64,000 bases of DNA from Ilex aquifolium (taxonomy: Eukaryota; Streptophyta; Magnoliopsida; Aquifoliales; Aquifoliaceae), in assembly GCA_951799425.1 (NCBI GenBank), contig OX637397.1:10343064-10407063 (forward strand), in the 5' to 3' direction. Position 1 is the stretch's first letter. Each line of letters opens with the position of its first letter. Positions 1-13,138 of the stretch are shown here, piece by piece. The notes beneath the pieces were generated by a model, which had not been told where the DNA came from, made no database searches, and saw only the letters and a list, made by a program, of their open reading frames with translations. A program made the translations under genes and the position numbers.

Positions 1-3000
1 CTCATGGCCGCTGGCTTCAGGTTGCAAAGGACACAGACCTTCCGATTCTGACCAAAAATATCATCACCGTGAACAAACCAGCAGACTAAAAGAAACCTTT
101 CAGAGAATCAAGTGTGCACGTGTGTAGTCGGAAAAAAAACACAGAACAGAAACCTGCATTTCTTCAAGAGGAATATATTTGACAAGGCCACTAACAACAG
201 TTCGAGGCTGTTGTTCACCCACATCAATCTCTTCCACATATAAAGAATCAGCATCAGGATGTTTCTGCACTTTTTTTATAAGACCAACACGGATATCAAG
301 TCTACTTATGGAAATCTCAGTGTCACCAGTGGCCTTCGATTTTACTTCGGGCGCCGATTTTGTTGGCCGTTCCTTCTTCCCTTTTCCATCTGTCAAGAAA
401 TGGCAGGCTAAGCAACAATATGAAACATTCTTCTGTCATGCACAGATGTATTTTCACATATAGCCCTTCAAGCATAGCCACTTCCGCCATAAATAGTAGA
501 GATTTATTTTAAAAGTAACACACGAGCAGAACATGCAGCCATAAAAAGGGTTTTGGTAGTTATTGTCACAGAAGTAATTTGGGGATGAATCTGTTTATAC
601 GTGGTGTAAAAATATGTTCATTTTAAACCCATCAATATATATATTTTTTTTGATAAGAAACAAACTCTTTTATTAATAACTAAAATATGGGATACAAAAA
701 CGGTTGGATAATGAATCCAACCACGACAATGAAAGAAACAATGAAACAAATAAGCCTATAAAACAAACGAAGCTTCTCCATCCCTGCTTGAATAGCGAAA
801 AGCGGAATTCCTTTGTACTCTTCGGTTATTGAAGCCCAAAAAAATGCTAAAAAATGAATACGCTCCCATAATCCCTCCACACAATCACTCCGATCTTAAA
901 AAATTCTGGGGTTTCGTTTCCCTTCCAAATAACCCAAAACCCATCAATATCTTTTAATTGAATTAATGTTCTAAGAACCCACTCTTCTTCCCTTTTTGGC
1001 CATTCCTTCTTCCCTTTCCATCTGTCAAAAAAATGGCAAGTTAAGCAACAATATAAAACATTCTTCTGCCATGGACGGATAAATTTTGAATATAGCTCTT
1101 CAAACATAGCCACTTCCACCATAAAAGCAGAGATTTAATTATGAAAGGAACGCACGATCAGAACATCCAGCCATAAAGTAGTCACTTTCACAAAAAGTAA
1201 TTTGGGGATGTATCTATTTACAGTGTGTAAAAATATGTTCATTTTAAACCCATCAAAATCTTTTTATTGAGTTAATTTTTGGAACCCGATACTCAGATTA
1301 AATGAAGTTCACAAAATTTTCACACATGCCAAAAATCTAGTTAGAGATTTAGAACTGTCATTGATACCAATCAATAGGTTCGGAGTTTTACTGAAACAAT
1401 CTTTAGCTAAGTAATACGAACTCATAAGATAGATAATGGGTGAGCTTAACTAAGCCTACCTGACAAATGATAGAAGTATATGGCCCCAATGGTTGAATCA
1501 ATAAAGATGGAAGTGACAAGGACCGTAGGAGTAACTAACTCTCCCACACCAGTTCTTAACAACTATGCCATATTATTCCAAGTTGGGATTCTTTTCTTTT
1601 GTTCTGAAGCCTAATTTGTATCAAGGATCAAAGTTTTAGTCACCAAAGAAACGGAAACATTTCAGAAACATAATGAAAATGGATAAAAAAAATTGGGAAT
1701 TTATTTACAAAACATCCTAAAACATTGGTCGAAATAAACAAAAACATCTTGCAACACCTCCAAACATTTTAAAACACCTCAAATCATTGAAATTTCAATT
1801 CAATTACTAATTCGTTCCAGACTCGTTGGAAACGAAAACGTTTCGGTTGTTTTGAAGTCCAAACAAATTTTGTTCCTTGATTTGGATGTTGTTAGGATTT
1901 AACAAGCAAATTCAATTGCTAATAATATATAACAATGAGTCTCGGTGTTCTCTACGTTTTTCAGGGATCCATGGAGCCAACAAATAGTTTTTATGATAGT
2001 GATTGGGATTACCAAATGAACCCATAGACAAGCTTCAAGAGTGCCACTGACCCTTCATCCTCCTCTCCCCTCTCTCCCTCTATAACAATCGCCCAGAAGA
2101 CTCATTATGTAACATAGAGTTCTCTAATAAAATAGTAAAGCAAAACACGTGTGCTCCATTACTACTCACTTCCACTAATCCATTACTACAACATTGAAAA
2201 AAAAAAATAGGACCTTCAGAGTGACCCAAAAGATTCAACCATCCAATATGATGACAAAGTATGATTGAATTAAAGTCATATGAGTAATCCTTTTTTTCAC
2301 CCTACTAATAAGTATGGATGATTTGTTCTTATCTTTAAAAAAAAATTTGGTACTAACAGTAATAGAGCAAATTACCCAAGCAGAGACAAGTCCACGAGTT
2401 ACCCAAGTGCAATAAGCACCATGGCAGTGATGGCACTGATATCACAAAGAAGAAGCTAAAATAGATTGTCCCTGATGTTCCATCTGATTTTAAGGAGGAA
2501 AACTTGTCATTGATAGAAGATGCCTGGACTGTTTGACATATGACTAAAATATTCCATATCTATTACCAGTAACAAAGATCACCGTTCTTTCAAGAATTCT
2601 TATTTTGAATGAACCCAAAACTTTAGCCCTTAGCTTGTTTCATCCCATTTAATGAGGCATTTTTCACTTTTTCGTAAGAGTTCAAAATATCCAGAGCCGC
2701 TGCTGCATGAGGTGCAACCTAATACAAGAGAGGAGCTGCTGAAGCCCATGTTTAGGTGAAAATTCAGCAATAAAATTTTAACAGAAGAAAACCCTTCTTT
2801 AGAATAACAATTTTGCAGAAAGGGCAATTACATTAACGGGATGTCAGGGTCCCAAATTATAACAAATGGCTCATACTTGAAATTCATGCCAACAACTGCA
2901 TGCAGGCATTTTTTTTTTTTTTTGGGCTAAGAAACAACAATTTTATTAATAACTGAAAAAAACAACATTACAATGATCAATCAAAAGTGCACAAGTCCAA

Positions 3001-6000
3001 CCTAATGATTAGAACAATAAAACGAAAAACAAAAGACGTGACAATTGAATCCATGTTAAAGTCTGCAAGATGCCGTCCAACTCGTTATGATACTAAATAA
3101 ATGAATATTATCGAAGTCCTTTGTCACTGAAATCCAAAAAGAAGCCTAGAAATAAAGTCGATCCCATAAACCCACAACATCATCCCATTTGGCTTCAAAG
3201 ATTCTCGCATTTCTCTCCATCCATAGGACCTAGGCATTAACTTAACACTCTATATATTCTAAAGGAAAAATGAAAGACAAGTCCAATTCAACACAATACT
3301 TAATCATGCACAGAATGAAACAAGTTGAAGAAAGAGCATTAGACATCTATAATGCACAAGATGCAATGACTAGAACTGATTATCAGATGATCTGGAACGA
3401 GATAAAAGAATGTAACCTGAAACTTTTGTTTTTTTCAATTGTTCAGTGATCTTCTTTGCTTCAGCTTCTGCCCTCACAATCCTGTCAGCTTGACTTCCGG
3501 CGAACTTTTCTCTGAAAAACTCAACTTCTTCATCTTTCTGCAAGTCGACCAAATAAGTAGATAATCAACCAGATGCATAGGTCACATTTGGCCACAACAA
3601 AAAAGCACAATTCGCAGCTAATGAACAACATATGGTGCAAACACAATGAAGTCTATACCAATTCCTTAAATAATGGTGCTGGTGTTCCAATTTTGTGACC
3701 GGAAGGTAAAAACTCCCATGGTCTCTTGGCCCATTCAACATATCCTCTTTCATCAGAAAGTGAAACTTGCATTTCAAGAGGCAAATTGAGCTGCTTAAGT
3801 ACCTAAAAGGCATTGAAACAAGAGCATCATCACATAAACGGAAACGACAGCTTCTGAGAAAAGTCATGGCCAAAGTATCAAAATGCTACACTCTGTTGCA
3901 TACCTCAATTTGTTCCAAAAAAAAGTTTCATACCTCAACAGTAAAAGATGGCATAAAAGGTTCTAACAGACATGCGAGAAGATAAACTAATCCAGCTGAA
4001 GTCTTCATAACTATTGAACAGGAAGGTTGGTCTTCCTTGTAAAGCCTCCAGAATTGGCTCTCCTACAAAGCAGATTTGAAGAATAATTTATCTTAAGCAC
4101 AGATAGAAAGATAACCACAAATCCCCCTCCACATTCTTGAAATAAAACAGAACCCTTTTTCTGTTTATCAATTGATAACTAAATGAGTAAATCTCTAAAA
4201 TGGTGTCACAATATGGGGGGAATGCAAAATAATGTAAATAAACAAACATTCAAATCTGAGAGCTGTAAAAAATATAGCAGGCTTACTTGCAAATATGCAT
4301 TTCCTTCACTAGAAATACTCATTGCTGTCTTCAATCCTTGCTTTAATTTAACCTATATGAAATAGCAAAAAGGAATGTGAGAAGTAAACAAATGAAGAGC
4401 AGTGTTCCATGCCTACAACAATACAATGCTTGCAAGTATGGCTTCAATCACCTTCTCCATGGCTTCTACATATTGCTCCACGTATTTGCCAACTACTTCT
4501 CCCAGTGCCTTTGTTAAGGGATGTGATTCTGCACCTGGAGCATCAGGAATTATGGATTGATATCCGGAACCTTTGCCAGATTCTGAACCTGTCCATATGC
4601 ATTAAAAAGTTCTTTTGAATATGCTATGACAAGGATGAAAAAATATCAAGACTACACAAGGTCGCATTAGCCTGGCACACGGGCAAATTTGACAACCTTT
4701 CAAACCTCCTCCTCTCTCAAAAAAAAACTAAAAAAACCAAAACGGGGAAGAAATTAAGCCCAAAAAAAAGAAACTGAAGCAAACAGAATATGCATAAGAA
4801 ACAAATAAAACATCATATAAATGATTTGCTGTGTAATTAACATTTTTTTGGCACAGGATGTTCCATTAAATTCACAATGGAATAATTCGAACACTTTCTA
4901 TTCTACGTTGGTAGCGGAAATGAAAATCAGAGTCATTAATTTTTGTCAAGTACATGACTCCCTTAAATTACAGCAATACACATGTTTTTAACTAGACAAC
5001 CATAATAATCTGTTTTTTAATGACATTAAGCACAAAGGAGTTTCCAAACCACATTAAGGACAAATGAATTTAAGCGAATGATTCCTAACCAGCGTAAATT
5101 GTCTTATATAGAGATTAAAAAAAAAAAAAGGCAGCGTAAATAGTCTTATATAGAGATAAAAAAAAGGTGGCAACAATCAAAGACAAACACAAACTATTTT
5201 TCCAAATCCAAAGACTTCATTTCACACAATGAGCTGACTAACCTGGATCTTTAGCAATAAAGCTCAATACTCGATTGACAAAATTGCCTAAATTATTAAG
5301 CAACTCGTTGTTCAATTTTGCTTGCAAATCCGCCCATGTAAACAATGTATCTGATACCTGGCTATAGCAAACCCATCAGTATTAGCAATGGAAGAATAGA
5401 CCATCTAATTTTTTACTTTTCTTTCGGTGTTGAGAGAGAGAGAGAGAGATTTGATACATAACAGTGTCAAACCAAGTAACAGGAACCTACCTCTGGCCTG
5501 TTAGTTAGCAAGTAATATCTCCATACGGCTACAGGAATGTTTGTGTCTTTTGCATCGTTTCCAAAAACTCCTATGCCCTTGCTCTTAGAGAACTTCCCTG
5601 CACACAACAACCAACATGACAGTAAAATAAGTCAAGATATTCCAGAGCAAAAAGCATTACCAATTCTTGAAAGGAGATGGGTACTCATATTACTTGTCCA
5701 CCCAAAGATATTATCTTTCAGCCGCATTTGTTTGTTGGCTGAATGGAACTAAATTTTCCACTAACCTGCTTCATAATTCAAATATTCAGTAACACTAATA
5801 GTCTTCATCAAAGTCCAATTTTCTCCAGTTCCAAGAAGCGTAGATGGAAACATCACCTTGAAAAAATTTACAATGACAGTTAATGAATTTAAGATTTGCA
5901 CCAAGGCAGACACAACAACCTATTAAAAGACCTATCTCAAAAAGAAAATTTGACAGAGTCACTGTAAAGATAATTCAAAAAAGAAAAATATTCTAAATAA

Positions 6001-9000
6001 GCTAAAAGCATAAAGCATAAAGGAATAGGCCACCAAACTCCAATGGAGAAAAGCGAATAAGAGAAGCCATAACAAGGCATAACAAGGTGTTCTTAGCATT
6101 CTAGGTGCATCACCAACACACATTTCATTTGGAAGAATTCTCATAATAATGTTGTCTTTAGCAGCTTAAATCTTTGATCAGACAACTCATACCTCAACAC
6201 ATATGGCACAAAATTAATCAGGCTAAGTTCAAGCAAGCAAACAGAATATCAGCTTCTAAGCTGAGTTATAAAAGCACACAACGCTTCTCATGCAATTTCT
6301 GACTAAGAAATAAAATCAAGTGAGCACCTTTTGGGTTGGTCTAATTGTGTTACAGGTCATAGTTGTGTCTAAACTATCAAAACCGATTGAAAAATGAGAC
6401 ATGCTTATATCTAACGGCATGCCTATTTGACCCAAAGCGGCCCATTTAACATACACGTTACAAACCACTTACATCCCAATCCAAAAAAAAAAGTAGGATA
6501 AAAACTTGGGGGCATCTAGGGCAATTTCTAGTAGAGTGGGTTGATTGTGGCACCCTCCTCCAGAAGGGAAATGACTGTGTGGGAGCTGAGAGCCCTCCTA
6601 AGGTAGAAAATAAAATTTTGATTTCTATAAGTCTCCTCTAGGTAGCCAAGTCGCCTAAGATGAGTTTGCTGTCTTGAGATCACTCAAGCAACTCTATCCT
6701 CTCGGACTTTGCCGACTACCTTAGCAATAGATCTAAGAGTCAAAAAATTTGCAAATGCAAACAACACATTTTTTCAAGGTGATGCTCTTCTTTTTGTTAC
6801 CATTCTTATATAAAATAGAAACTCAAACTCGAAGAAAAGATCACAGGGCTTCCCATTAACCTCCAGAAAATGATTCTATGAGAACCAGTCAATTTAGGAA
6901 GATTCTTAAAAGTTTTCTTCACCTTTTTTTACAGGAATATTCTTGCAGGGTTGAGAAAAAGACTAAGTTGTTCCGGTAATGGTGTCAAGCCAACCTACAA
7001 TGTTTATATTTGTGTGTTGATTTATTTACTGTTTTCTACAGGTGTTATTCCAATATACTTTCTATCACAGCAATCTATATTTGGTGGCCTCATTAGGACC
7101 CAAAATCAAGTTGGTTCCCAGACTAAGGGGGATGATTTCCAAGCTAAATGAAGAACAACTCCATTATTACCAATCAAACTGCAGTCGCATACCCATGAGA
7201 GGGATTGGGGCTGTCAGTGTAGGAATTTCTAAGGTATAGAGATATCTTCCCTTTAACTTGGCTCCTATTCTCAGCTTCGTTTCGTGAATGATTTCTCGAT
7301 ATTCCTTAATTTTTTTCTTATGAGTGAATTCTTCATCTGTTTTAATACCAACTCTTTCCTTTTCAATACTTTTTTGGAACAGGTTTGCTTTTCAACACTT
7401 ACTATTTTATTGTTTCTTCCATTAATTTATTTTTATTTGAACTCATTCACAATCTTCCAAAAACCCTAGCAGCTATCTTCAGGAAGTGTTTTCCTGATCA
7501 AATTATTTCCATAGAAAGCTTTATAACTGCACAATGCCTAAAAGCAACTCCCCCAATAATTCTACCCCAAAAAATGACTACCCAATGAAACATCGGATAC
7601 ATTAACCATACCAAAAGAAATTTAACACAGCAATGAGAAACTTAGACCCCGAGCTCTGGTCCCACAATTATTTTAAAGACAACAATAGGGAAAACAAAAA
7701 AACATGGTCATACGCAGTAGCATGCCACAAATAAAACTAAAATATTTTCCGTCTGGCATTCATCAACCTTGAAATGTGACACAGCTATAAGAAACAAGTT
7801 AGTAAAACAAGATAAGTTTCACCGACATGCATGACCTAGATTTACTTCATATTCTTTATTGAACTTCTTTAGCAAAATGAAAAACATCTCTCATCCCTCA
7901 CCAGGGATCAAAATGCATCTACTGGCTTAGAGTTAATTGTGATGGTTGCCATAGGAGAACCATGTCATCTGCAAAATGCGAGAGGCAATAGCTTAAATTG
8001 GATTTACTTTGGCGTACAAAAAGCTGTACAATATTGCCATGCAGTTCGCATCGAAAGCCTCCATAAAGAGGTGAGCTATTTTGAAGTAAGGCTAAACACC
8101 CATATTCCAGGACCATAAAGAAAGACCTATAGTACTCAATCAAATTCTTCCAATATTTTGGTACTTTGAATTTCAGATTATTTTTCTTTTCTTTCTTGTT
8201 TCTGCAGGCCGATAAAGGGGGAGTTGATTTGGTCAAATTGTGAAGTTGATTTGGTCAAATTGTGAAGTTGATTTAGTCAAATTGTGAAGGTGATTTCCCA
8301 GTTTGGCTCAACTGCAAAGTCCTGATATATATAGCATTCAATCTCCTTTATTCCCCAGTCTGACCTGAATAAGATCTCCAATTTTCTATGGACTAGTATA
8401 TTAATATCAGTAGCTGATACTGTTGTGCACCTTCACCCTGCTGCCACAAATTAATAAGTGAGGAAAACTTTATCTAGGACTCAGCCTCCTGATCCCAAGT
8501 TCTAAATAAATAAGAGCAACTCCAACGGGAGTTGTCATCAGGGGTGCCATACCCATAATCGCTAAAATGGCACCCCAACTGCAAAAATTCGAACTCCAAC
8601 GGAGGTAGCATCAGAGGTGGTAAAATGGCATCTAGGGTTTTGGGGTGGCATATTTGGCAACTTTGGAGAGAGAAATAAGAGGTTGCAAAATAGCCGTTGG
8701 GTCTACTGTTCATCTCAACCTCTATATTCAACCCAAAACTTCTATCAAAATACAGAGAGAGGGAAAGGGGAAGGAGGTGTCTACTTGCCTGAAAATCGCC
8801 TGAAAATCGTTGCTGAAAATTGTTGGTGTCTGAAAATTGTTGGTGCCTGGGTATATGCTTTAACTTCTCACTGGGTATATGCTTGAACTTCATTGGGTGA
8901 TTTTGTTTAGGGTTTAGGGGAAGAAGAAGGGTCTGAATCGCAAGGGAGAAAGGGAAAGGGAAGGGGAAGGGGGTAGGGATTCAATCGCAGGGGAAGGGTT

Positions 9001-12000
9001 TGGCAATTGGGTCTGAATCGGTCTGCTAGTATTTATATTAGGGGAAATGATACATTCTACCCCAAAAGTTTTTTGTATTGGCATATTAGACCATTAAATT
9101 TTTTTTGTATTGTCATAGTACACCATTAATTTTTTTTGTATTGTCATATTTATTATGTTGCTATTATTTTTTAATTTGTAGTCATTATTTATTATATTGC
9201 TATTATTTTTTAATTACTATGTATTGAAAATACAACTTCAAATTGAAATTGAAATTAAAAATACAACTTGAAATTGAAATTAGAATCGAAAATACAACTT
9301 GAAATTGAAATTTTAAATTTTGATTTTTTACTATAAAAATATATCCGTTAAATTACGATCGTTATGAAAACTATACCCGTTATAATATAACTGTTACATT
9401 TATTTATTTTTTTTAATAAAAAATATTAAAATATTAAAATGGCACCCCATTTTGGCACCTACCATTGGAGTAGATTTATAAATTAGGGGTGCCAAAACAC
9501 TGTTCAGGGTTGCAAAATGGCATTTGGCACCCCAAAAATGGCAACTCCCCTTGGAGTTGCTCTAAGAACAGAAAAGAATTCTTGGCACGGGCAATGCTTT
9601 TGTAAAGAGCTGCTTCGTGCACAAGGCTCTAGCCTCTAGCTACTACGGGGTTTGAGGAGCATAAAATGAAGGCAGCCCAATTGGCAATGATTTTGTATGC
9701 CATGAAAATAACCTATATAGGCCCAAATCCAGAGATCGTCATGCAGCTCTCTCCTCTGGAATCGAGATGCAACAAAAGATGCACCCATGCTAGGAGAACG
9801 AATCTTTTATTGGAAAACTCATACTCTTGACATGAGCTCCCTTTTACTACATCCAATTCAAATTATGTCCCACACTTTCAATAAAGTGAAGTCAAGCCAT
9901 CAGAGAATTGAAAATGGCCATTCAATAAGTTGCCAGAGGGAAACCCTGTTTAGCAGCAAGTCAGATGATTCAGTCAATTATTACACAAACATCACTTCAC
10001 AGAAGCATCCATTATCACTACCGGCATATTTTTAACTGTCTCAAAACATTCCCAATTAGCACATATGGCACATATCCTTGTTCATATTCAAAAATTTAGT
10101 ACTCACAGTGTGAAATGGCACATTATCTTTGCCCATAAATTGATACAACTCCACATTTTCTGGATTCTTCCACCACTTCTCCCACTCATGCGTGTAGCAC
10201 GAAGTGATTGACACATATCCGATAGGCGCATCAAACCACACATAGAAAACCTAACCACAAAACCCATCAAAGTTTCAAACAGTTTGAAAAAACATGACCA
10301 TTTTGCAAAAATTAGGGAAATAGTAAAAGGTAGTTCAGCATGCTTACTCTTTGATAACCCGGAGCAAAACTCATTTAAAGCAAACATATGGACTAATATA
10401 GGCAATATTACACTAAAAGGTATTTATCTCAACTTTTACACTAAAATACAGTTATTACACTAACCTTGTCTTCAAATCTCTCAAGTGGAACAGGAACCCC
10501 CCACTTCAAGTCTCTGGTAATACATCTTGGTTTCAATCCTTCTTTAAGCCATGAATACGTTGTTTGAACTGCATTCTGACTCCATCCTCCAGCCACTGAC
10601 ATGCTGTTGATATACTCCTCTAACTTATCCTTCAGTAAAGGGAGCTCAAGAAACAAGTGGTTCGTATCACGGATGCGTGGAGTAGACCGACAAACCTGGG
10701 TACAAAGCACTATCAAATATTAGTTCAAATATTTTGAATTTAGAAATTAAATTCTATTTTCCAAATCCATTCATCGCGGTTTCACTGAAGAAGAATATAA
10801 GAAATGAATTACTCTATAGTTCATTTTTAAATATTACTTTCTTGCAACAGTGAACAAATCACTCTTCATCACATTGCAAACTGGTAACCGTCTCCCAGTA
10901 AAAACAAGCCTTAGGCAACATAATGCAGATTCATTTTCACCAGAATGCAGAATCTCAATTAATTTAACTGTGATAGCATTTACAATAATCCCTAAGTAAC
11001 AAGAATAGTAAAGTGGAACAAATATACACACCTTGCATCTAGGATCCAGTAGTTCTGTGGGGTTTAAAAGTTTCCCGCAGTTTTCACATTGATCTCCTCT
11101 TGCAGAATCATAATTACAACCTGGAGTGGGGCAGTTACCCTCCACATGTCGGTCAGCTAAAAACCTTTCGCATGTATCACAGTAAAGCTGCATCATAAAA
11201 AAAAAATCCAGTTGATTAAAGTCTCAAATAGCATAAATGGTGGAATAGTGACTCAAGCTAACACACTTACCTAATCCGGCCTTTCAAAAACAAAAACGAT
11301 AGCAATGAGATATTCAAATCCCCTTTCTGAGAAGTCAAGTTAATATCGAAGCAATGCATACCTGCTGCATTGTGTTCTCAGAAAGCCAATTGTTCTCCAT
11401 TAGTTTCTTAAAAATTGCTTGGCAAACTTCAGTCTGCTGCGGAGTTGATGTGCGCCCAAATTCATCAAAACTTATATCGAACCATTTATACACCTCCTTG
11501 TGGATTGCATGATATCTGTGCAAGGTAACAGAAATTAAATTTTGCATTTTATGTTTGGCAGAAGTGAGAATCACCTGTCCATACGGCACATTGTTTTCAA
11601 ATCTTCATGGAGAAAATTTAAAATGGGCAAGTTCTTAATATAGCATTTTTTGTTCTCTTGTAGTTCTCAGAAAATATTTTTCAGAAAGCCCATTTTTGAA
11701 AATTGACTCAAAACAGTACCCATTTTTACAGTCCGCTGCCAACTGATTTATATTCAATCTCTCTATCTTATTTCAAACTTTCGGAAACAACATAAAAATT
11801 TTGAAACCAAACTAGAGACTCAAGCAATGATCAAAATTTCATTTCGGTGCATTGTTTCGGTCACCTAGAAAACGGAAACGTTTCGACATGTTTCATAAAC
11901 GTTTCGACATGTTTCGAAAATAAAATTTAAAAAAAATAAAAATTTAATAATTAATTTTTCAAAATATTGGTTGAAATATACCAAAATATCTTGAAATACC

Positions 12001-12855
12001 TTAAAACATTCCGAAATAATTGTGCAAATGCATTGAAATATAACAAAAAAATTCTAAACATTATGGAACATCTCGATTAGATTTTCGATTCTATCACTGA
12101 TTTGTTTCGGTCTCCTTAAAAACGGAAACGTTTCTAATGTTTCGAAACGATATTTTGTTCATTGGACTCAAGGTGTAGACAGGTCAGCCAGAAGACCACT
12201 TCACAAGCTGGAGGTCCTCAGTTCAAGACTCCGCTTTGAGTCATTTCCAGAAAATTTACTTGGTGCATTTGGAATGGAAAGGCTGCATTTTTCTGTGAGG
12301 ATTAATCGGAAGCTCTACAAGACAATGATGCCTCCTAGTTAGCTCAACAAAACAATTAAACACCCTTTAATTCTAATTTCTCATTTCACACGTGAAACAA
12401 ATTGCAACTTTCAAATCAACAACTCTACATACTGATAAACTCTTTAATTAAAAAAAAATTACTTGTCGCAAATCTGCTGGGGCGTACAATTCTCCTCCAA
12501 AGCCTTCGTCTCCGTCGCCGTCCCATACTCGTCCGTCCCACACATATATATAGCATTGTACCCCCGAAGTCGGCAGTACCGAGCAAATACATCAGCACTT
12601 AGTACACCTACCAAACCCAAAATCAACAATTATAAACAAAAAAATCCATGAACATAGATGAATTATACACAAATGCGTGTATATATATATATAGAGGGAG
12701 AGAGAGAGGGTAATACTGCCGATGATGTTGCCGAGATGAGGTACGTTGTTGACGTAAGGTAAAGCGCTGGTGATGAGGATGTTGCGTTTGCCTGAGATTG
12801 GGATTTTAGTGGTTTTTTTATCTTTGTCGCTGAGTCCGCCGGAGAGGTCTCCCAT
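1..12855 (-). CDS. MetRS: Methionyl-tRNA synthetase, cytosolic type (3' end missing)
   Basis: Charges tRNA-Met with methionine. I read 16 exons: 12855-12717, 12607-12463, 11515-11362, 11187-11032, 10695-10465, 10250-10107, 5856-5766, 5597-5491, 5357-5243, 4588-4452, 4352-4287, 4062-3934, 3802-3659, 3537-3417, 389-154 and 47-1 (off the edge). Every junction is GT-AG and phase is kept for 2162 nt, about 720 residues. The class I signature HLGN (the HIGH site) is at residues 40-43. Four zinc-knuckle cysteine pairs lie at 149/152, 165/170, 180/183 and 197/200. The second signature KFSKS (KMSKS) is at 355-359. From about residue 654 an EMAP-II/Arc1p-like tRNA-binding domain begins (ISRLDIRVG), typical of plant cytosolic MetRS of about 800 residues; roughly its last 80-100 residues lie outside the window. 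The start is the first in-frame ATG after a CT-rich leader. I see no frameshift or stop. The intron between exons 6 and 7 is 4.25 kb and carries a Harbinger-type element. Confidence 0.95.
350..1290. repeat. Tandem duplication across the MetRS exon 15 boundary
   Basis: The segment from about 363 to 638 reappears at about 995-1258 with roughly 85 percent identity by eye. The copied unit holds the first ~30 coding bases of exon 15, its acceptor AG and about 250 bases of upstream intron. The second copy is therefore a decayed exon start with its own acceptor, lying inside the intron. The first copy is split by a truncated LINE (639-937); the second is not. Confidence 0.8.
639..937 (-). mobile_element. 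5'-truncated LINE (L1 type) with 14-bp target duplication
   Basis: On the minus strand the segment ends in the plant LINE 3' signature (TTATTAATAAAAG, then TTTCTTATCAAAAAAAA), here a poly-T run from about 646. The 14-bp direct repeat AAACCCATCAATAT flanks it at 625-638 and 938-951. The internal part resembles the 3' end of the larger LINE at 47.1 kb (the stretch around CGATCTTxAAAAATTCT). No intact ORF remains. Confidence 0.8.
1622..1879. mobile_element. Short hAT-type element, CAAGGATC family, copy 1
   Basis: A 258-bp element with termini CAAGGATCAAAGTTTT and AAATTTTGTTCCTTG. It is flanked by an imperfect 8-bp duplication, ATTTGTAT at 1614-1621 and ATTTGGAT at 1880-1887. The inside is rich in GAAACG/CGTTTC words, as in the other copies at 11825, 41670, 48518 and 56652. 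Too short to encode a transposase. Confidence 0.65.
2911..3231 (-). mobile_element. 5'-truncated LINE fragment with poly(A) tail
   Basis: A poly-T run at 2909-2923 is followed by an AAGAAACAACAATTTTATTAATAAC block, like the 3' end of the 639-937 LINE in the same orientation. A 7-bp repeat AGGCATT flanks it at 2904-2910 and 3232-3238. It lies in the MetRS intron between exons 14 and 15 and has no coding capacity. Confidence 0.6.
5857..8222. other. MetRS intron 6, left part
   Basis: AT-rich intron sequence between MetRS exons 7 and 6. I see no conserved reading frame, tRNA or clean transposon ends. The stretch around 6500-6730 is less AT-rich and may be an old repeat fragment, but I do not recognise it. 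Confidence 0.5.
8223..8288. repeat. 22-bp tandem repeat, three copies
   Basis: The unit GTTGATTTGGTCAAATTGTG plus AA occurs at 8223, 8245 and 8267. The first two copies are identical and the third has one change; a degraded fourth start follows. It lies in MetRS intron 6. Confidence 0.85.
8514..9562. mobile_element. Non-autonomous PIF/Harbinger-type element
   Basis: The 1049-bp element begins GAGCAACTCC and ends GGAGTTGCTC, a perfect 10-bp terminal inverted repeat. It is flanked on both sides by TAA (8511-8513 and 9563-9565), the 3-bp target preference of PIF/Harbinger. Subterminal inverted blocks such as AAAATGGCA and GGCACCCC recur at both ends. The interior has a GA-rich stretch (8750-9000) and an AT-rich stretch (9050-9440). 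I see no transposase, so it depends on a partner element. It sits in MetRS intron 6. Confidence 0.85.
11825..12164. mobile_element. Short hAT-type element, CAAGGATC family, copy 2
   Basis: A 340-bp element with termini CAATGATCAAAAT and ATTTTGTTCATTG and a perfect 8-bp target duplication GACTCAAG at 11817-11824 and 12165-12172. The interior is rich in GAAACGTTTCG words. It sits in the MetRS intron between exons 2 and 3. The 8-bp duplication and YARNG-like ends suggest hAT; assignment to superfamily is inference. Confidence 0.75.
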
Positions 12856-12960
12856 TCTGTGAATTCTAGGGTTTAATTCTCAGGAGGGAGAGAGAGAGAG
12901 AGCGAGTATAGCAGCCGGTGTGTCTGCAGTTTGCATAGAAATAAAGCTAATAGGTTTTGC
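12856..12960 (-). promoter_or_regulatory. MetRS 5' leader with telo-box and CT-rich tract
   Basis: Just upstream of the MetRS ATG, the minus strand carries AAACCCTA (12867-12874), the plant telo-box found in the promoters and leaders of many translation genes. A pyrimidine-rich (CT)n stretch follows at about 12886-12904. The role is inferred from family knowledge; the transcription start is not visible. Confidence 0.45.
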
Positions 12961-13138
12961 GTCGTCAGACAGCAAGTATTAGGGCAGAACTAAATACGAG
13001 TTAATTACCCTTGTATTTGCTTCAAATTATACCTTTATTAAAGTTAGGGGGAATTGCACTGAAAGGGTAAGAGTTTATTTTATTTTGATCCCTAATATTT
13101 TAACTATATTATCTTAGTCGCTGACATATTGAATATCT

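Noticed and set aside
847..1122. 91-codon minus-strand frame in the MetRS intron
   Set aside because: It crosses the edge of a truncated LINE and a duplicated exon fragment, so it is a chance frame over repeat DNA.
8474..8893. 139-codon minus-strand frame
   Set aside because: It starts within the Harbinger-type element and crosses its boundary, with no known domain.
12170..12250. Possible tRNA-derived SINE head with a box-B-like AGTTCAAGACTCC
   Set aside because: The A-box and cloverleaf are not convincing, no tail is seen, and it is adjacent to a hAT end; too weak to list.
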